A DNA stretch of 64,000 nucleotides from Hyparrhenia diplandra (Eukaryota > Streptophyta > Magnoliopsida > Poales > Poaceae): positions 1-64,000 of the forward strand of contig JADLZK010009304.1 of the NCBI GenBank assembly GCA_015847255.1. The letters are read 5' to 3'. Position 1 is the stretch's first letter; each line of letters starts with the position of its first letter. The translations under genes were made by a program, and so were the position numbers. This document shows, in pieces, positions 36,889 to 48,344 of the stretch. Under the pieces are notes generated by a model that saw only the letters and a program-made list of their open reading frames with translations, had not been told where the DNA came from and did no database searches.

Positions 36889-37690
36889 ATGGGTGATGCG
36901 GGAATGTCGAGCGGTGGCGAAGCGCTGCTCGTGAGAGCTCGCTCATGTGGCCAATGCTCACCCGCCGAATTACGCGAGCGGGCTATGTTGCTTCAATGCA
37001 ACTTTGAGACCCCGGAGATATGGGATGCCATCGAGCCGGGCGGCGCCACGTTGAAGAGAGCGCGGGATCGGCGGGCCATGGCCGGCATCCTACGCCCGCG
37101 CCGCAGGAGATGTGGCAGCTATTCGCCCAAGAAAACCGCCAAGGAGGCGTGGGAGGTGGTGAAGAGCATGCGACCGGTCCGATCAAGCGTCAAAGAAGCC
37201 AACGCCCAACGCTTGTCGATGGAGTTTGAGAACATAAAGTTCAAGGAGCCGAGACGGTGGACGAAGTCAAGGCCGCGCACGGTGTAACCGGCCGCGGACA
37301 TCCGCACAGCCGGGAAAGCCTCGACGACACCCGCGTTGTGGAGAAGATGCTTTGCGCTCGCCTCATCGTTGGCGCAGATCGCAATCTCCATCGAGACACT
37401 ACTTGATTTGAAGAAGTTCGACCATAGAAGATCTTGTCGGCGGTGAAATTGGCGGAGGACCGCTGGACATTGAAGGCCCGGGCCGAGGGACCGGCAAGCT
37501 ACTCCTAACCGAGGAAGAGTGGGTGTCGAGGAACATAAATCGTATAATGTCGGACTCCTCATCATTAGGTGGTGGAGAGAAGAACTAGAAGCCCAAGAGT
37601 GGTGGCGGCGAGAGGACGTGGTGATCGCGGGCGGCGATCGCCACGCACAAGAAGGAGCCTTGTCGTCAAACCGACGACCATGGGCATCGT
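36889..37690 (+). pseudogene. Copia gag remnant
   Basis: Starts at the ATG of MGDAGMSSGG and continues through stretches typical of copia Gag (a KTAKEAWEVVKSM segment), but with several frame changes. It is cut off by the solo-LTR insertion at about 37693 before a clear zinc knuckle. Confidence 0.65.
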
Positions 37691-37692
37691 AA

Positions 37693-40600
37693 TGTAACCT
37701 TCTAAATTACAGGGCCCACATGCACTTATCATTGTCATTAAGACCTCTCGATCTTTATGCATGAGTTCTCAATAATCTAGAAAGTGCTATTGATCTTCCG
37801 AACGGGATCTCATTAACAAGTCACTCCAAAGATAACAACATTTTATTCAAAATACATCGAGTAAACAGCGGAAGGATTACATAACCATAAATTTACAAAC
37901 CATTTGTTCAAAACAAACTTAAGTAGTAATATTACAACCCGGAGTTTATTGGAGTAACATTAAACATATTTACATAGACAACCCCGCCCAAGGGTTCACC
38001 TCTACACATCATCCCCTCTTCTTGAAACACCGTCATACGCCAGGGACCAAAACAAGCCTCGCTCATGACTTGATCCCGCAACAAGGGTCAATCGAACCCC
38101 TCGAGTACGGGAGTACTCAACAAGACTTAACCGACTAAAGAAAATAGGAGAAGACTTAGGAATGCAGTGTTTAAGGGAACCAAGGTAAGGCTAAGCAAGA
38201 ATCAAGAATTCTTTTTGCGTAAAAGCTTACTAAAAGTGAATCCTTACTTTCAATATTTTTAATTCAGATTAGTAGCTCATATACTCTAGGTTATCCTACT
38301 CTAGAGCAAACATTTCTTTCATAAGCCAACTTTCTTTCCTCAAAACCATATTCCATCAATTACTACGAAGAAGGGTGCGAGGATCAAGTCTCCTTTTCTC
38401 GTGGAGCAAAACGCCCGATTCGAACCGCTTAAAACCTAGCCGTGGGGATACCTCACCACACGACATATGTAGAACTTAAACTTGCATATGTCAACCCTCA
38501 CTCGGACCGCCCAAAAACAGGACCGCGCGCCCCACGCCACCCGAGAGTACCGCATACACCTCCAATCCGGGACTTTAACCCACGAGGGTAACTTGTACTC
38601 CCGCCATCTCTCCACCCTAGTGCGCGGTTTGCACGTTTCCGATTTGGCTCACCTCCGAGATCTCGGCTTACACGCAGTATGTGGCCAAGATTATAAATTC
38701 TTGATCCAAGGGCCAATCCACTGACGGTCCTTAAACGACCAACACGGGACAAGCACGCCTAGGTATCCCGCCGGCTTTCAACCTACGTCCCCGCCCGATC
38801 TCAAATTCATTTCTACTTCTCTTTCTTTTCCGAAAAAGGGTACCATATTCTCATGTAAAGCATTTTGATGAAAAAAAGCTTAACTAATTAAGGTGGCTAA
38901 GCATCACTAAGCATTTTCGAAATAAAACAAAGTTAACAAGGATGATATTGCAATAATCAAGGATGGTAATGCAGCAATTAGGTTATCACTCAACTCCTAA
39001 TTACTTAATGCAACATATCATAAACATAAGTATAAAACTTTGTAAAATACAAGGAAGGGTTTAATGTAACCAGGGGCTTGCCTTCGTTGATGATGCAGGG
39101 GACCGGGGTCAACACCACAATAAAAGAAATCCTCTCCAACGTATAACCCTCCTCAAAGAATCGGCTCGGCTTTTAACAATCTCGGGTCTCGCTCACTACA
39201 CTAAATAATGTATGCTTCAACATGATGGAATTTAAATATGATGCTTAACCGATGCATGAAATAATAACAACTTGAATATAACTTTTCTTCACGATAAAGT
39301 TGCAACCCAACAAAACCAACTTGTTGAACTACTCTAAAAGATATCATCACCATTGCCTAAGGAGTTCTCAAGGACCATTTGATTGTGACATGATCCAAGA
39401 TTCACAAAACAACCCCCAAAGTCACACAAAACCTAAATTATTTGACACTAAACAATTTATAAATCACATGAAATGATAAAGCATAAAATAGAAAATAATT
39501 TAAACATTTCAAACTGACTCCAAACTTTTTACACAAGAAGAACACATCATAAAAACAGTACTGCAAATAAATTTTCATGATTTTTGAATAAATATTTTAT
39601 TTTCTAAAAATCATGGAAGATACATTTTTAATTAAAATTTGTAATTTTAAAACATGCAAAACTACTCAAAATCTAAGTTTCAAAATTTTCATATGTAAAT
39701 ATACTCATAAGAAGACTCTACAAAAATTTTCGAATTTTTGAGGTTATTTTCAAATTTCTATGAATTTTGCAAAGTTTGACACTATTCAAAACTAAAGAAA
39801 AAGAAAAACAAATTTTTAAACGAAAACCGGCCTTCCGGGCCGAACCGCCCGGATCGCCCAATCGCCGCAGGCCGGCCCACTCTCCCACCCGCGCTTACTG
39901 GCCGGTCCGGTGGTCAGCCTGGCTACCGACCACGGCGGGGCCGAAGGGCGGACCGACCTTCTCACGCCGGTGAGGAATCCGGCGACGCGGCTTGCCTCAG
40001 ACGACTCTCCACTCCCCCGCACACGATAGCACCCAAAACCCTGAACCCTAGGGGCACCGAGGCACTTTGCCAACGACCATGGCGACATGGCGGCGCCGGC
40101 GGATCTACGGAGACGCCACGGAGCCGCTTCCCCGTGACGACGAGCACGACATCGGGCCGCCCCTGTGCGACTTTTACCTCACTTAAACGCACTCAAGTCG
40201 GGCCTCTAGCTAGGGCGCACTGGCGGCGCGGGCGGATATGAGCAGAGTCGCCGCCGGCGACCGGGCGTTCATTATTCCGGCTACGGCTAATGGCAAAACG
40301 ATCGGGCGATGGTTAGACGAAGCTCACCGCGGCCCGACTAAGAAGATGGATGGGTCGGGGACAGAGCGCAGGTGGATCGACGACGATGACAAGGGCGGCG
40401 CGGTGTTCCCGCGGCAGAAGGTCGACGTTCGGCCGACCCCGGGCAAATGCGAAAACGGTCGAGCCGACCATGACCACATCATCTATGCGATGCCAAAGCA
40501 CTAGCTAGTTGGCCATGACTCACCGAACCGATCGACGACGACGGGGTGATGCGCGGCGGCACCGCCGCCGCGCGCGAGGAAGACGACGCTGCGCCGCGGT

Positions 40601-41519
40601 TCCGGTGGGTTTGGGGCGCGCGAATGGGTTCAAAAGGAGCGCAAGGACGCTAAGTAACGAGATGGCGCCAATTTAGTTGGGTGGAGCTCAACGGCGATTT
40701 ACACGAGGTGGCGGATGGAGGTGGTTGCCTACGGGCGATGGAGGAGAAAGAAAAGTCGATGACGACGCCGATTTCGCTTTATAGGGCAAAGGAGGGATGG
40801 ACGGGTGGACGGCGATTTCGCAACCCGCCGTAGCCGGTGACGCACGAGATCTAATCGGCGCGAGGCGAAAGACGGCGATCGGGCGGCGATGATAGCGGGT
40901 CGGCATGGGCGCCATGCCAAGCATCGTAGCGCCTAAACCCTAATTTTCGGTTTTATGTGAAATTCACCCAAATTTTGAACTGAACTCAAAAACTCCAAAA
41001 GTAACTTGGCCTAATTTTTCAAGATCTACAATTTTCACAATTGGAAGATTTTCAAATTCGGCCTCTAAATATGACTTTTTGAAATGGGGTCAAAAGGGAC
41101 AAATTTGAATTCAAAATTACTTTAAAATTTATTTAAAAACTTCAAAAACTTTGTACATATCTTTTGTTCATCAAGAAAAGATCTACAAACTAGCTTTTGG
41201 AAATTTTGGCAAATTTTGCTTAGATTTTGAATTATGGAAAAAGGGGTAAAGAAGGGTTAGGAAATTAGGGTTTTCGAATTCAAATCAAAGTAGAATTTGA
41301 TCAAATTTCATACTACCACACTTTAACTATGAAAACACTCATCCACACCAAAAATTTTGATCAAACACATGTGATCAAAATAAAAGCACCCTAACCCCTA
41401 AGCACAACATTTTTCTCTAAAATATAAACTTATTTTAATTTGATGCATTTCAAATTTTCCTAAACATGCATGCTTTTGCGATGATCATGATGACATGACA
41501 AAATTTTAGTTGATTAACA
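37693..41519 (-). mobile_element. Probable solo LTR (Ty3/gypsy-type) nested in copia
   Basis: This 3.8-kb block separates the copia gag from the protease/integrase, has TG at the left and CA at the right (TGTAACC...TTAACA), and encodes no retroviral protein. The interior is AT-rich at both ends with a GC-rich core (about 39830-40920), the profile of the long LTRs of some grass gypsy families. The orientation call rests on the AT-rich leader near the right end and is weak. No clean 5-bp TSD is visible (CGTAA on the left, CCGTG on the right), so the boundaries may be a few bases off. Confidence 0.5.
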
Positions 41520-44115
41520 CCGTGGGTGTTAAGGTGCACGCCGCGACGTTAAGGGACGCCAGCCAGAAACCAAGATCTAGGGGCATTAATAAGATTGTAA
41601 AAAGCCCAAGAAGGAACGTATGAGGAGGTGCATCATGCATGTGCCGATGTCGACCAAACCAAAGAATCCCGCTTGCCACCGCGGAACGCTGTGTGCGACG
41701 CCCCAAGACGACGCCGAGCCGGTTCATTTAACACGCCGGGCGCCATGTCGCGGCACCTAAATGAGAAGAAGGTGTTTCCGTAAGAGGGAAACCCGAACCA
41801 TGACATCCGGTGCCGAATACGGTGCCAAAGAATCACATGACGGGTGTAGAGTAAAGACTCACACCGCCGGACTCAACGGTGGGGGCACGGTGACGCCGGG
41901 ACGATTCACTCGCCGACATCGAAGGCATCGGGTCAAGACGCCTCCGCATCAAGCAACATGGTCACAAGGTACTCTCTCGAGGTGTACTATATACCTAAGT
42001 TGAAAAGCAATATTATTATCTTAGGTCAGTTGGAGGAGGGTGGATGCAAGGTGGTGTTAGAAGATGGTTTCGTGGAAGTGTTTGGTATCGAGAGTTTGTT
42101 GCTAGCATGAGCACCACGTGTCAAAAAAATCGTCAGATCTCACCGAAAAGTGCGTTTTGCAACCCAGCTTTGTTTGGTGGCAAATGCGGGCGACGATCAG
42201 CGTGGCTCGCATGGGCATTATGGCCATCCGAATTTCTCGGGCTCTTCGTGAGGTTGACACAAAGGCGATGGTAGAAGGCATACCCCACCTGGATCGTAGA
42301 GGAGTTTTGTGAAAGTTGTGCACTCGAAGCAACACCCGCATCTGCTTTCCTCCGGGCTAGTTATCGAGTAGATAAGCCACTAGACCTGCTCCATGCGCAT
42401 TTATGTGGAAAGATCAAGCCCAAAGAAGCCAGGGGTAAGAACTACTTTCTCGCTAATTGTCGATGATTTTTTTCGATATATGTGGGTTGAGTTCCCGACA
42501 ACCAAAAAATGAGGCATTCAGTCGTTTCAAGAAGATCTAGGCTATGATAGAAACCGAGAAGAATTGTAGGCTCCGCATGCATTCGAAGTGACCGAGGGGG
42601 TGAGTTCAATTCCCCTAGACTTTCAGCGTTATTGTGACGATCGTGGATTGAAGCATTTCACCACGCGCCCTATGCACCGCAACAAAATGTTGTTGTGGAG
42701 CCGCCGAAATCGCCCTTGGGGGTACGATGGCAAGGTGCCTTCGAAAGGAAAAGGAGTTCCCGGTGAGCTTTGGGGCGAAGCAAAGGGCAACATACCGCCT
42801 ATCTGGCGAACCGTGCTCCAACAAGAAGTCTCAAGATGAAGACGCCATATGAAGCATGGCACAATCGTGAAGTCGAAGGTGCATCACCTTTCGCACGTTT
42901 GGGTGCCTGGCTCATGTGAAGAATGCTGGGCCTGGGTTGTCCAAGTTGTCTGACAAGTCTACGACAATGGTGTTTGTCGGATATGAGACAGGAACCAAAG
43001 GGTATAGAGTATATGATCCTATGACAAAGAAGTTGCATGTTTCTCGAGATGTAATATTCGAGGAGAAGAAGAGGGGGACCGGAAGAAGAATTCCTGGGCA
43101 GAGCCGGATGAGTTTGACGCTTGACGCCGAAAGTACTTCACTATTGCGTGACGGGGAATAGTAAACGTAAAATTCAGAGTTTACAAAGAGAGAATGCAAT
43201 CGGATCCAAAAACCAAAGTGGGGAGCCATCCTCGCCGGTTCAATGGTCGGTGGATACTGGGTCGAGCAATGTGCAAAGTCCAACAACATCCTTAGGGAGC
43301 CCAGCAGTGCAGGGAGTTGAATTTGCAACTCCACCTACTGGACAGTCAGTCGATTCAGAAGGGGTGCCGATGAGGTACAAAACCATGATGAGCAATATTT
43401 TTGACACAACTGATGAGATGACTGATTTTGAGTACGATTGGGGTGTGCTACCTTGCAGCTGAGGAGCCAAGAAGTGTTGAAGAAGCACTTAATGAGTAGT
43501 GTTGGAGAGAGACCATGGTTGCTGAGATGGATTCAATCCAAGCAAACAAGACATGGGAGCTGTCAACACTACCGAGTGGCCATAGGGCTATTGGCTTGAA
43601 GTGGGTTTTCAAGATGAAAAAGGACCCTGAAGGAAAGGTGATCAAGCATAAAGCTTGGTTGGTTGCCAAGGGATATGCACAACGTGAGGGGGTGGACTTC
43701 GAAGAGGTCTTCGCACCTGTTGCTAGAATGGAGACAGTCAGGTTGTTGATAGCTTTGGCTGCTCAGAAGGGTTGGCAAATGCATCACATGGACGTTAAGT
43801 CGACATTTTTGAATGGTGATCTAATGGAGGAGGTGTATATTCAACCGCCTCCTAGTTTTGTTGTGAAGGATGGCAGTGGAAAAGTCCTAAGATCAAGAAA
43901 GCCCCCGTATGGGCGCGCCAGCTACATGGGCATGGAATGCCCGGTTGGACAATGAGCTGGTAAAGCTTGGCTTTGTGAGAAATCCCCTAGAACATGTTGT
44001 ATACAGAAGATCAGGAGATGGTGGTCCTCTTCTAGTTGGAGTATGCGTCGATGATTTGATAATCACCGGGTCAAGTACATCCAAAGTATTGAGTCTTTCA
44101 AGAAGGAGATGATGA
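41520..44115 (+). pseudogene. Copia protease/integrase and N-terminal reverse transcriptase remnant
   Basis: In order: a YYIPKLKSN region (about 41985), GAG-pre-integrase and integrase core fragments (about 42180-43060), then RT with WVFKMKKDPEGK, FAPVARMETVR and a VDDLII motif at 44047 (the catalytic Asp pair). The RT part is the best preserved. Frames are interrupted repeatedly; one deletion near 43890-43930 removes part of the conserved GLRQAPR region. It is cut by the CACTA insertion. Confidence 0.8.
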
Positions 44116-44367
44116 CACTAGTAGAAATATGATCATCCATGACGATTTGCTCGTGACGTTGCACACTTTGGTCACGTATGATATGTCTTCAATGACGAAA
44201 TGTCTATTTTCGTCATAAGTGTGCTGCGTGACGAAGTTTTGGCTTGAATATTAGTGACGATACTGAAAATAAGGTCATAGAACACTTAAAGGTGGTCGTC
44301 ATAGATTATGTTTTGGTATATCGCCTTTATAATAATCAAAACATAGTCGTCATATATTAAAAAGAAG

Positions 44368-44436
44368 CACACGGGCGGTTTGAATACTAGACCTCTAGTA
44401 TAAATAGCTAGTGCCTTAACCACTAGGACAAGTATA
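44368..44436 (-). other. tRNA-like module 1
   Basis: Minus-strand reading: A-box-like TAGTGGTTAAGGCAC, a CTAG/CTAG anticodon-type stem, a T-loop TTCAAAC, ends that can pair over 5 bp (TATAC with GTGTG, using G-T pairs), and TTTTT four bases downstream. 69 nt. The T-stem is decayed. The resemblance is by eye; no covariance model could be run. Confidence 0.5.
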
Positions 44437-44550
44437 AAGGTTTTTTTACCACATGACACCGCGGCCCATATAAAGTTTTTTTACCACTTAATGGAGGTCG
44501 CGATGTGGCCCATATAAAGGTTTTTTTACCACATGACACCGCGGCCACCA
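44431..44550. repeat. Short tandem repeat inside the CACTA element
   Basis: Three copies of a unit containing TATAAAG, a T7 run and ACCAC, with spacing of about 35-45 bp. Two of them continue with ATGACACCGCGGCC. Confidence 0.75.
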
Positions 44551-44810
44551 ACTCAACGTGGCCCGTAACTCCCAACTCGATGTGGCCCATGATCGCTTTT
44601 TTTTTTCTAACCGAATGCCCCACTGGTCACGCTCCACTAGGCCTAGGCCTCAGATATTGGAAATTAGCCCACCAACTTGAAAAGGCCCACCGCCACACTC
44701 GACCTTGCCCATTACTTTTTTTTTTTTAAATGGCCCAACAACCGATCACGCAAAGCCTTTGGCCCAGCCTCGCTCCACCTTGCCCCTTAATTATTTCAAA
44801 GAAAAAAAAT

Positions 44811-44882
44811 GAGCCAAGGGGGTTTTGAACTCACAACCGCACACTCTACAAATGAGAGCATTACCACTAGGCTATTCAACTC
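44811..44882 (-). other. tRNA-like module 2 (72 nt)
   Basis: On the minus strand the first seven bases GAGTTGA pair with the last seven TTGGCTC when G-U pairs are allowed. An A-box-like TAGCCTAGTGGTAATGC follows, then a CTCT/AGAG stem around a 7-nt loop, a T-loop TTCAAAA, and a T8 run starting two bases past the end. Exactly tRNA length. Mismatches in the T-stem and the changed loop position 33 argue against a working tRNA. Confidence 0.6.
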
Positions 44883-45112
44883 CATGTTTTTAAATTGCTT
44901 CATTCTTTTTATATAATATATATACACGTAGGGTATAAAAAATATATATATATACACGTACATGTTCTAAGACCAAGCAACCTAGAGTTTTATACGTCAC
45001 AAAAATCCTCGGCCTCTAACGTGGTCTGCGCGCCCTAGACTCCTCACGTGTGGTTGTCACCCACCCATTCCAAACTAAGAAATAATCTTCTTCTTTTTTG
45101 CAAAAAAAAAAT

Positions 45113-45184
45113 GGTTGCCATGGAGATTTGAACCCATGACTAGTTGGTTGATAGTTAGGAGTCTTACCACTAGAGCACTCAACC
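45113..45184 (-). other. tRNA-like module 3 (72 nt)
   Basis: Minus-strand ends GGTTG and CAACC pair perfectly. An A-box-like CTCTAGTGGTAAGAC and a near-consensus B box GGGTTCAAATC are at the proper distance, and a T9 run starts two bases after the end. This is the most convincing of the four. Confidence 0.62.
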
Positions 45185-45440
45185 TTTGTTGTGTAAAGTA
45201 GGTAAGTTTTTGTACTTGTAACGTTTCACCACATCTAGAAGTCTAAAATATTTGCACCAATTGTTAAAATAGAGAGTTTATTATAATTCATTATATTATT
45301 AGTTTTCAGGTTCTAAAAATTATGAAATTTTTATGCTAGCTTACTTTTCACTGTTATGATTTGTGATAAAAATTTCATGATTATTGGATATAGTATTAGT
45401 GAGTTATCGATTATCTTGTAAAAATGTAAAAAAAATATAC

Positions 45441-45512
45441 TTCATAATGGTTTTGAACCATGAAGCAAGAGCATTACAACCACTTGTCTTTCCATTGAGC
45501 TACAACAACTTT
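45441..45512 (-). other. tRNA-like module 4
   Basis: A consensus-like A box TAGCTCAATGG, a TTGTAAT anticodon-type loop, a T-arm ATGG-TTCAAAA-CCAT with a paired stem, and a T8 run downstream. The acceptor ends do not pair. Boundaries are approximate. Confidence 0.5.
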
Positions 45513-46672
45513 TGTGTCATTGATGAACTTTAGCGTATATATATGAACCATATACGCTAGCAAGTAATGCACCTCCACCATCCACTCAAGAATTTCGTTA
45601 AGAATTGTTGGAGAACTATAGTTTCTCTTTTTAATCTTAAACTAAAACTTCTAACTAGTCTTTCTCCCTCATACTAACTCGAAATGCGTTGATTCCTTTT
45701 TCTAAACGCTTCTAAAATCATTCTCTATCATCTCATAAAACATTCAAATGATTTCGATGAAGTGTCCCATACCGCTTCACATAATGGCCCACATCTCTCA
45801 CACATGTCCCGATCACTAGGTTAGAGATGCTCATGCTAGTGTGACAAGTATAGTACCACTTTCTCGAAATCATCTCAAACTTTTTTGGGGTGTATATGGA
45901 GCCAACCTATGATGTTGTGTGCACTTGTGCAATTTTTAGACCAAGTTTACCTATTTCTGAATTATTTCTTTATTTAAACAATAAAAATTGTTAAAATACC
46001 CAAATGTAGCTTAAAACATCTAAAAATTTGGTGGGACACATCCTTTTAGTGAAGCATGTTGACAAAAAAAAAATTGAATCGATTTAGAGAAAGTGTGCAA
46101 TTTGCAATTCAATTATTTACCGGATTTTGTGTGACCAAATTATGGTGTATTTGTTGACGATTTTGAAACCCGATCCGTGACCAACATTTTGGGGTATTCA
46201 CTTACGATTTGAATGCTTATCCGCGGATTTAAAACAACAATTAGAACTAGCCACGCGGGCGCATCGTAATTGGTCCACATGGGGCTACAAAAACAAGCGA
46301 CAAAGCCGCCATGTCACGCACCACGCCACCGCCACGCCATGCGCCATGTCAAGATGCACAAACGCCGTTAATCGGTGCCGCGGAAATCACCGAATGACGG
46401 AGGCTTTTGACGAAAAAATAGGCCGCGACCATGACCAAAGCCACCGGGTCATAGAAGGAGAGCATTTCGCGGACCGTAAACGCTTGGTCATGGATTGAAG
46501 CACATTTGTGACTAATATTGTCACTTCGCCACACATTGCCAAATGTGACGCGACCTCGATGACGATGTCAATTTCGGTCACAAAATCGCCATAGATGTAT
46601 TTGGGTGACGAATTTAGCACCTTTCAAAGTGACGAATGACGAACGCCATCAATGAGCACATCCCTAGTAGTG

Positions 46673-47555
46673 TGAGCAGTTTCACTATGAGTGATTTAGG
46701 ACTGCTAACTTATTATTTGGGAGTTCAGGTCAATCAGCAAGTGGGTAAAACAACCTTGTGTCAGAGTGCATATACTCAGAGAATCCTTGAGCAAGCTGGG
46801 ATGAGTGGATGCAATCCATGTCATGTGCCGATGGAGAACAGGCTGAGGTTGAGCAAGAATGACAAGTCCTCACTTGTTGACTAGACCAAATACAGAAGAA
46901 TCATTGGAAGCTTGAGGTACCTAGTCAATACCAGACCTGATATTGCTTATGCAGTTGGTATTGTGAGTAGATATATGGAGGAGCCCAGAGGGAGCCATTG
47001 GGCAGCTGTCAAACAGATATTGAGATCTTTGGCTGGTACAATACACTATGGTGCTGTGTACAAGAGGTCGGGCACTGAAGATTCACTCACTCGATATAGT
47101 GACGCTGACTTGGCCCGGCGATATTGATGACGAAAAAAAGTACCGGTGGCTCGGTGTTCCTATTGGGAGCAAGTTTGGTGACATGGGTGTCTCGAAGCAA
47201 AGGGTGGTGGCCCTATCATCCTGTGAGGCTGAATATATAGCCAGCGCAAACGCTGCTTGTCAGGGAATTTGGCTCAGCCGTCTTCTAGCAGAACTCCTCG
47301 ACATTCAGGTACCCAAGGTGAAGCTTCTAGTTGACAATAAATCTGCCATAGCTTTGAGCAAGAACCCGGTTCATCATGATAGGAGTAAACACATTGATAT
47401 AAGATATCATTTTATTCGAGACCGCGTGTTGAAAGGGGAGAAGTCGACATTGATCATGTGGGCACGACAGAACAATTGGTCGACATATCGACCAAGGCAC
47501 TTGGTCGTGTCGTTTTTAGAGCTTCGCCGGTACTGGGAGTTGTTGAGGTGCAACG
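46673..47555 (+). pseudogene. Copia reverse transcriptase C-terminus and RNase H remnant
   Basis: Resumes the RT reading after the CACTA element (MSDLGLLTYYLGVQ, YLVNTRPDIAYAVG). The RNase H part has LSSCEAEY, DNKSAI and KHIDIRYHF motifs (about 47210-47430). Frames shift near 46880 and 47100-47190. Confidence 0.85.
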
Positions 47556-47557
47556 GG

Positions 47558-47571
47558 ATTAGGGGGTGAAA
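47558..47571 (+). other. Polypurine tract
   Basis: GGATTAGGGGGTGAA-like purine-rich stretch directly before the 3' LTR, the plus-strand primer site of LTR retrotransposons. Confidence 0.65.
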
Positions 47572-47995
47572 TGTAGAACTCAACTCGCACGAGTTATCAA
47601 CATGATGTAAATAAGTTAGTTGCATTTGGCATGTTTACATTCAGTTAAGATAGCTAGCTGCATATCTAGTTAGAGGTGTTAGGCGCCCGAGCCGTGTTTG
47701 CGCTTCACGGTGCGGCGTATTATCCCGCCGCGCACGAGGAAACAAACTCGCGACTAAGGCGGGCATGGCGCAACATGCACGCGCGCGGCGGCCGGGGGGG
47801 TGTCGATCTCAAGATCGTGTAACACCCGAAGTCTATAAATAATGAAAAGCAACAAAAAGGTCGCGACCCGAGCGACGGAAATATCTCTTGTTCTCGTTGT
47901 GTTTTGTTCTCGTTTAAAACCTAGAGAGAGCCGAGAGTCCGTCGGCCGTGGTCGATCGCCGCCGAGCTTGCCATTCCCAAGAACCGGCGCCAACA
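47572..47995 (+). repeat. 3' LTR of the copia element
   Basis: 424 bp, starts TGTAGAACTC and ends CCAACA, followed by the TSD copy ACCGG. Confidence 0.9.
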
Positions 47996-48000
47996 ACCGG

Positions 48001-48336
48001 ATCATAATAGAGTGACAAGATGAGGTCCAGTGTAGTAACTGAATTTATAGAAAATAAAATTAACATTTCTGTCTCTAGACATGTTTGTCATAAAAATATA
48101 TAAGGTGATTAATATTTATTTAGTATCATAATTATTAATATTTTTTAATATATATTTGATCAAACTTTAAAGTGTCTACTCCCTCAAAATGCAATGCTTA
48201 TTGCGTGGAGGGAGTAGCTCGGACCTTGGGGTATGGACTACACACGGGCGCCCCCAAGACGGTATGAAAGCATGCCTCGGATGAAGACATGTGTCTTCAA
48301 ACATTTGATAGCTACATCTGCCGACCTAACCTGTTT
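48001..48336. other. Spacer with Stowaway remnant
   Basis: AT-rich; a right end like GTGGAGGGAGTA at about 48206-48216 suggests a decayed Stowaway whose left end is not readable. No gene seen. Confidence 0.4.
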
Positions 48337-48344
48337 GCTTGAAC

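Larger units (their letters stand above)
44116..46672. mobile_element. Non-autonomous CACTA (EnSpm) transposon carrying tRNA-like modules
   Basis: The ends are CACTAGTAGAAATATG and the complement of CATCCCTAGTAGTG; they pair imperfectly over about 29 bp. A 3-bp TSD TGA flanks it (44113-44115 and 46673-46675), and the copia reading resumes directly on the far side. Subterminal regions (about 44140-44330 and 46440-46650) are full of TGACG/CGTCA words, the binding-site repeats typical of CACTA. No transposase or other protein is encoded. The interior carries four tRNA-like sequences in one orientation and a short tandem repeat (listed separately). Confidence 0.9.
36352..47995 (+). mobile_element. 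Ty1-copia LTR retrotransposon, interrupted by two younger insertions
   Basis: Two LTRs (36352-36773 and 47572-47995) start TGTAGAACTC, end CCAACA, and are flanked by the 5-bp TSD ACCGG (36347-36351 and 47996-48000). Gag, protease/integrase, reverse transcriptase and RNase H remnants are in copia order on the + strand. The 11.6-kb span is about twice the normal size because of a probable solo LTR (37693-41519) and a CACTA element (44116-46672). Without them about 5.3 kb remain, typical for the group. All reading frames are broken by many indels, so the element is dead as written. Confidence 0.92.
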
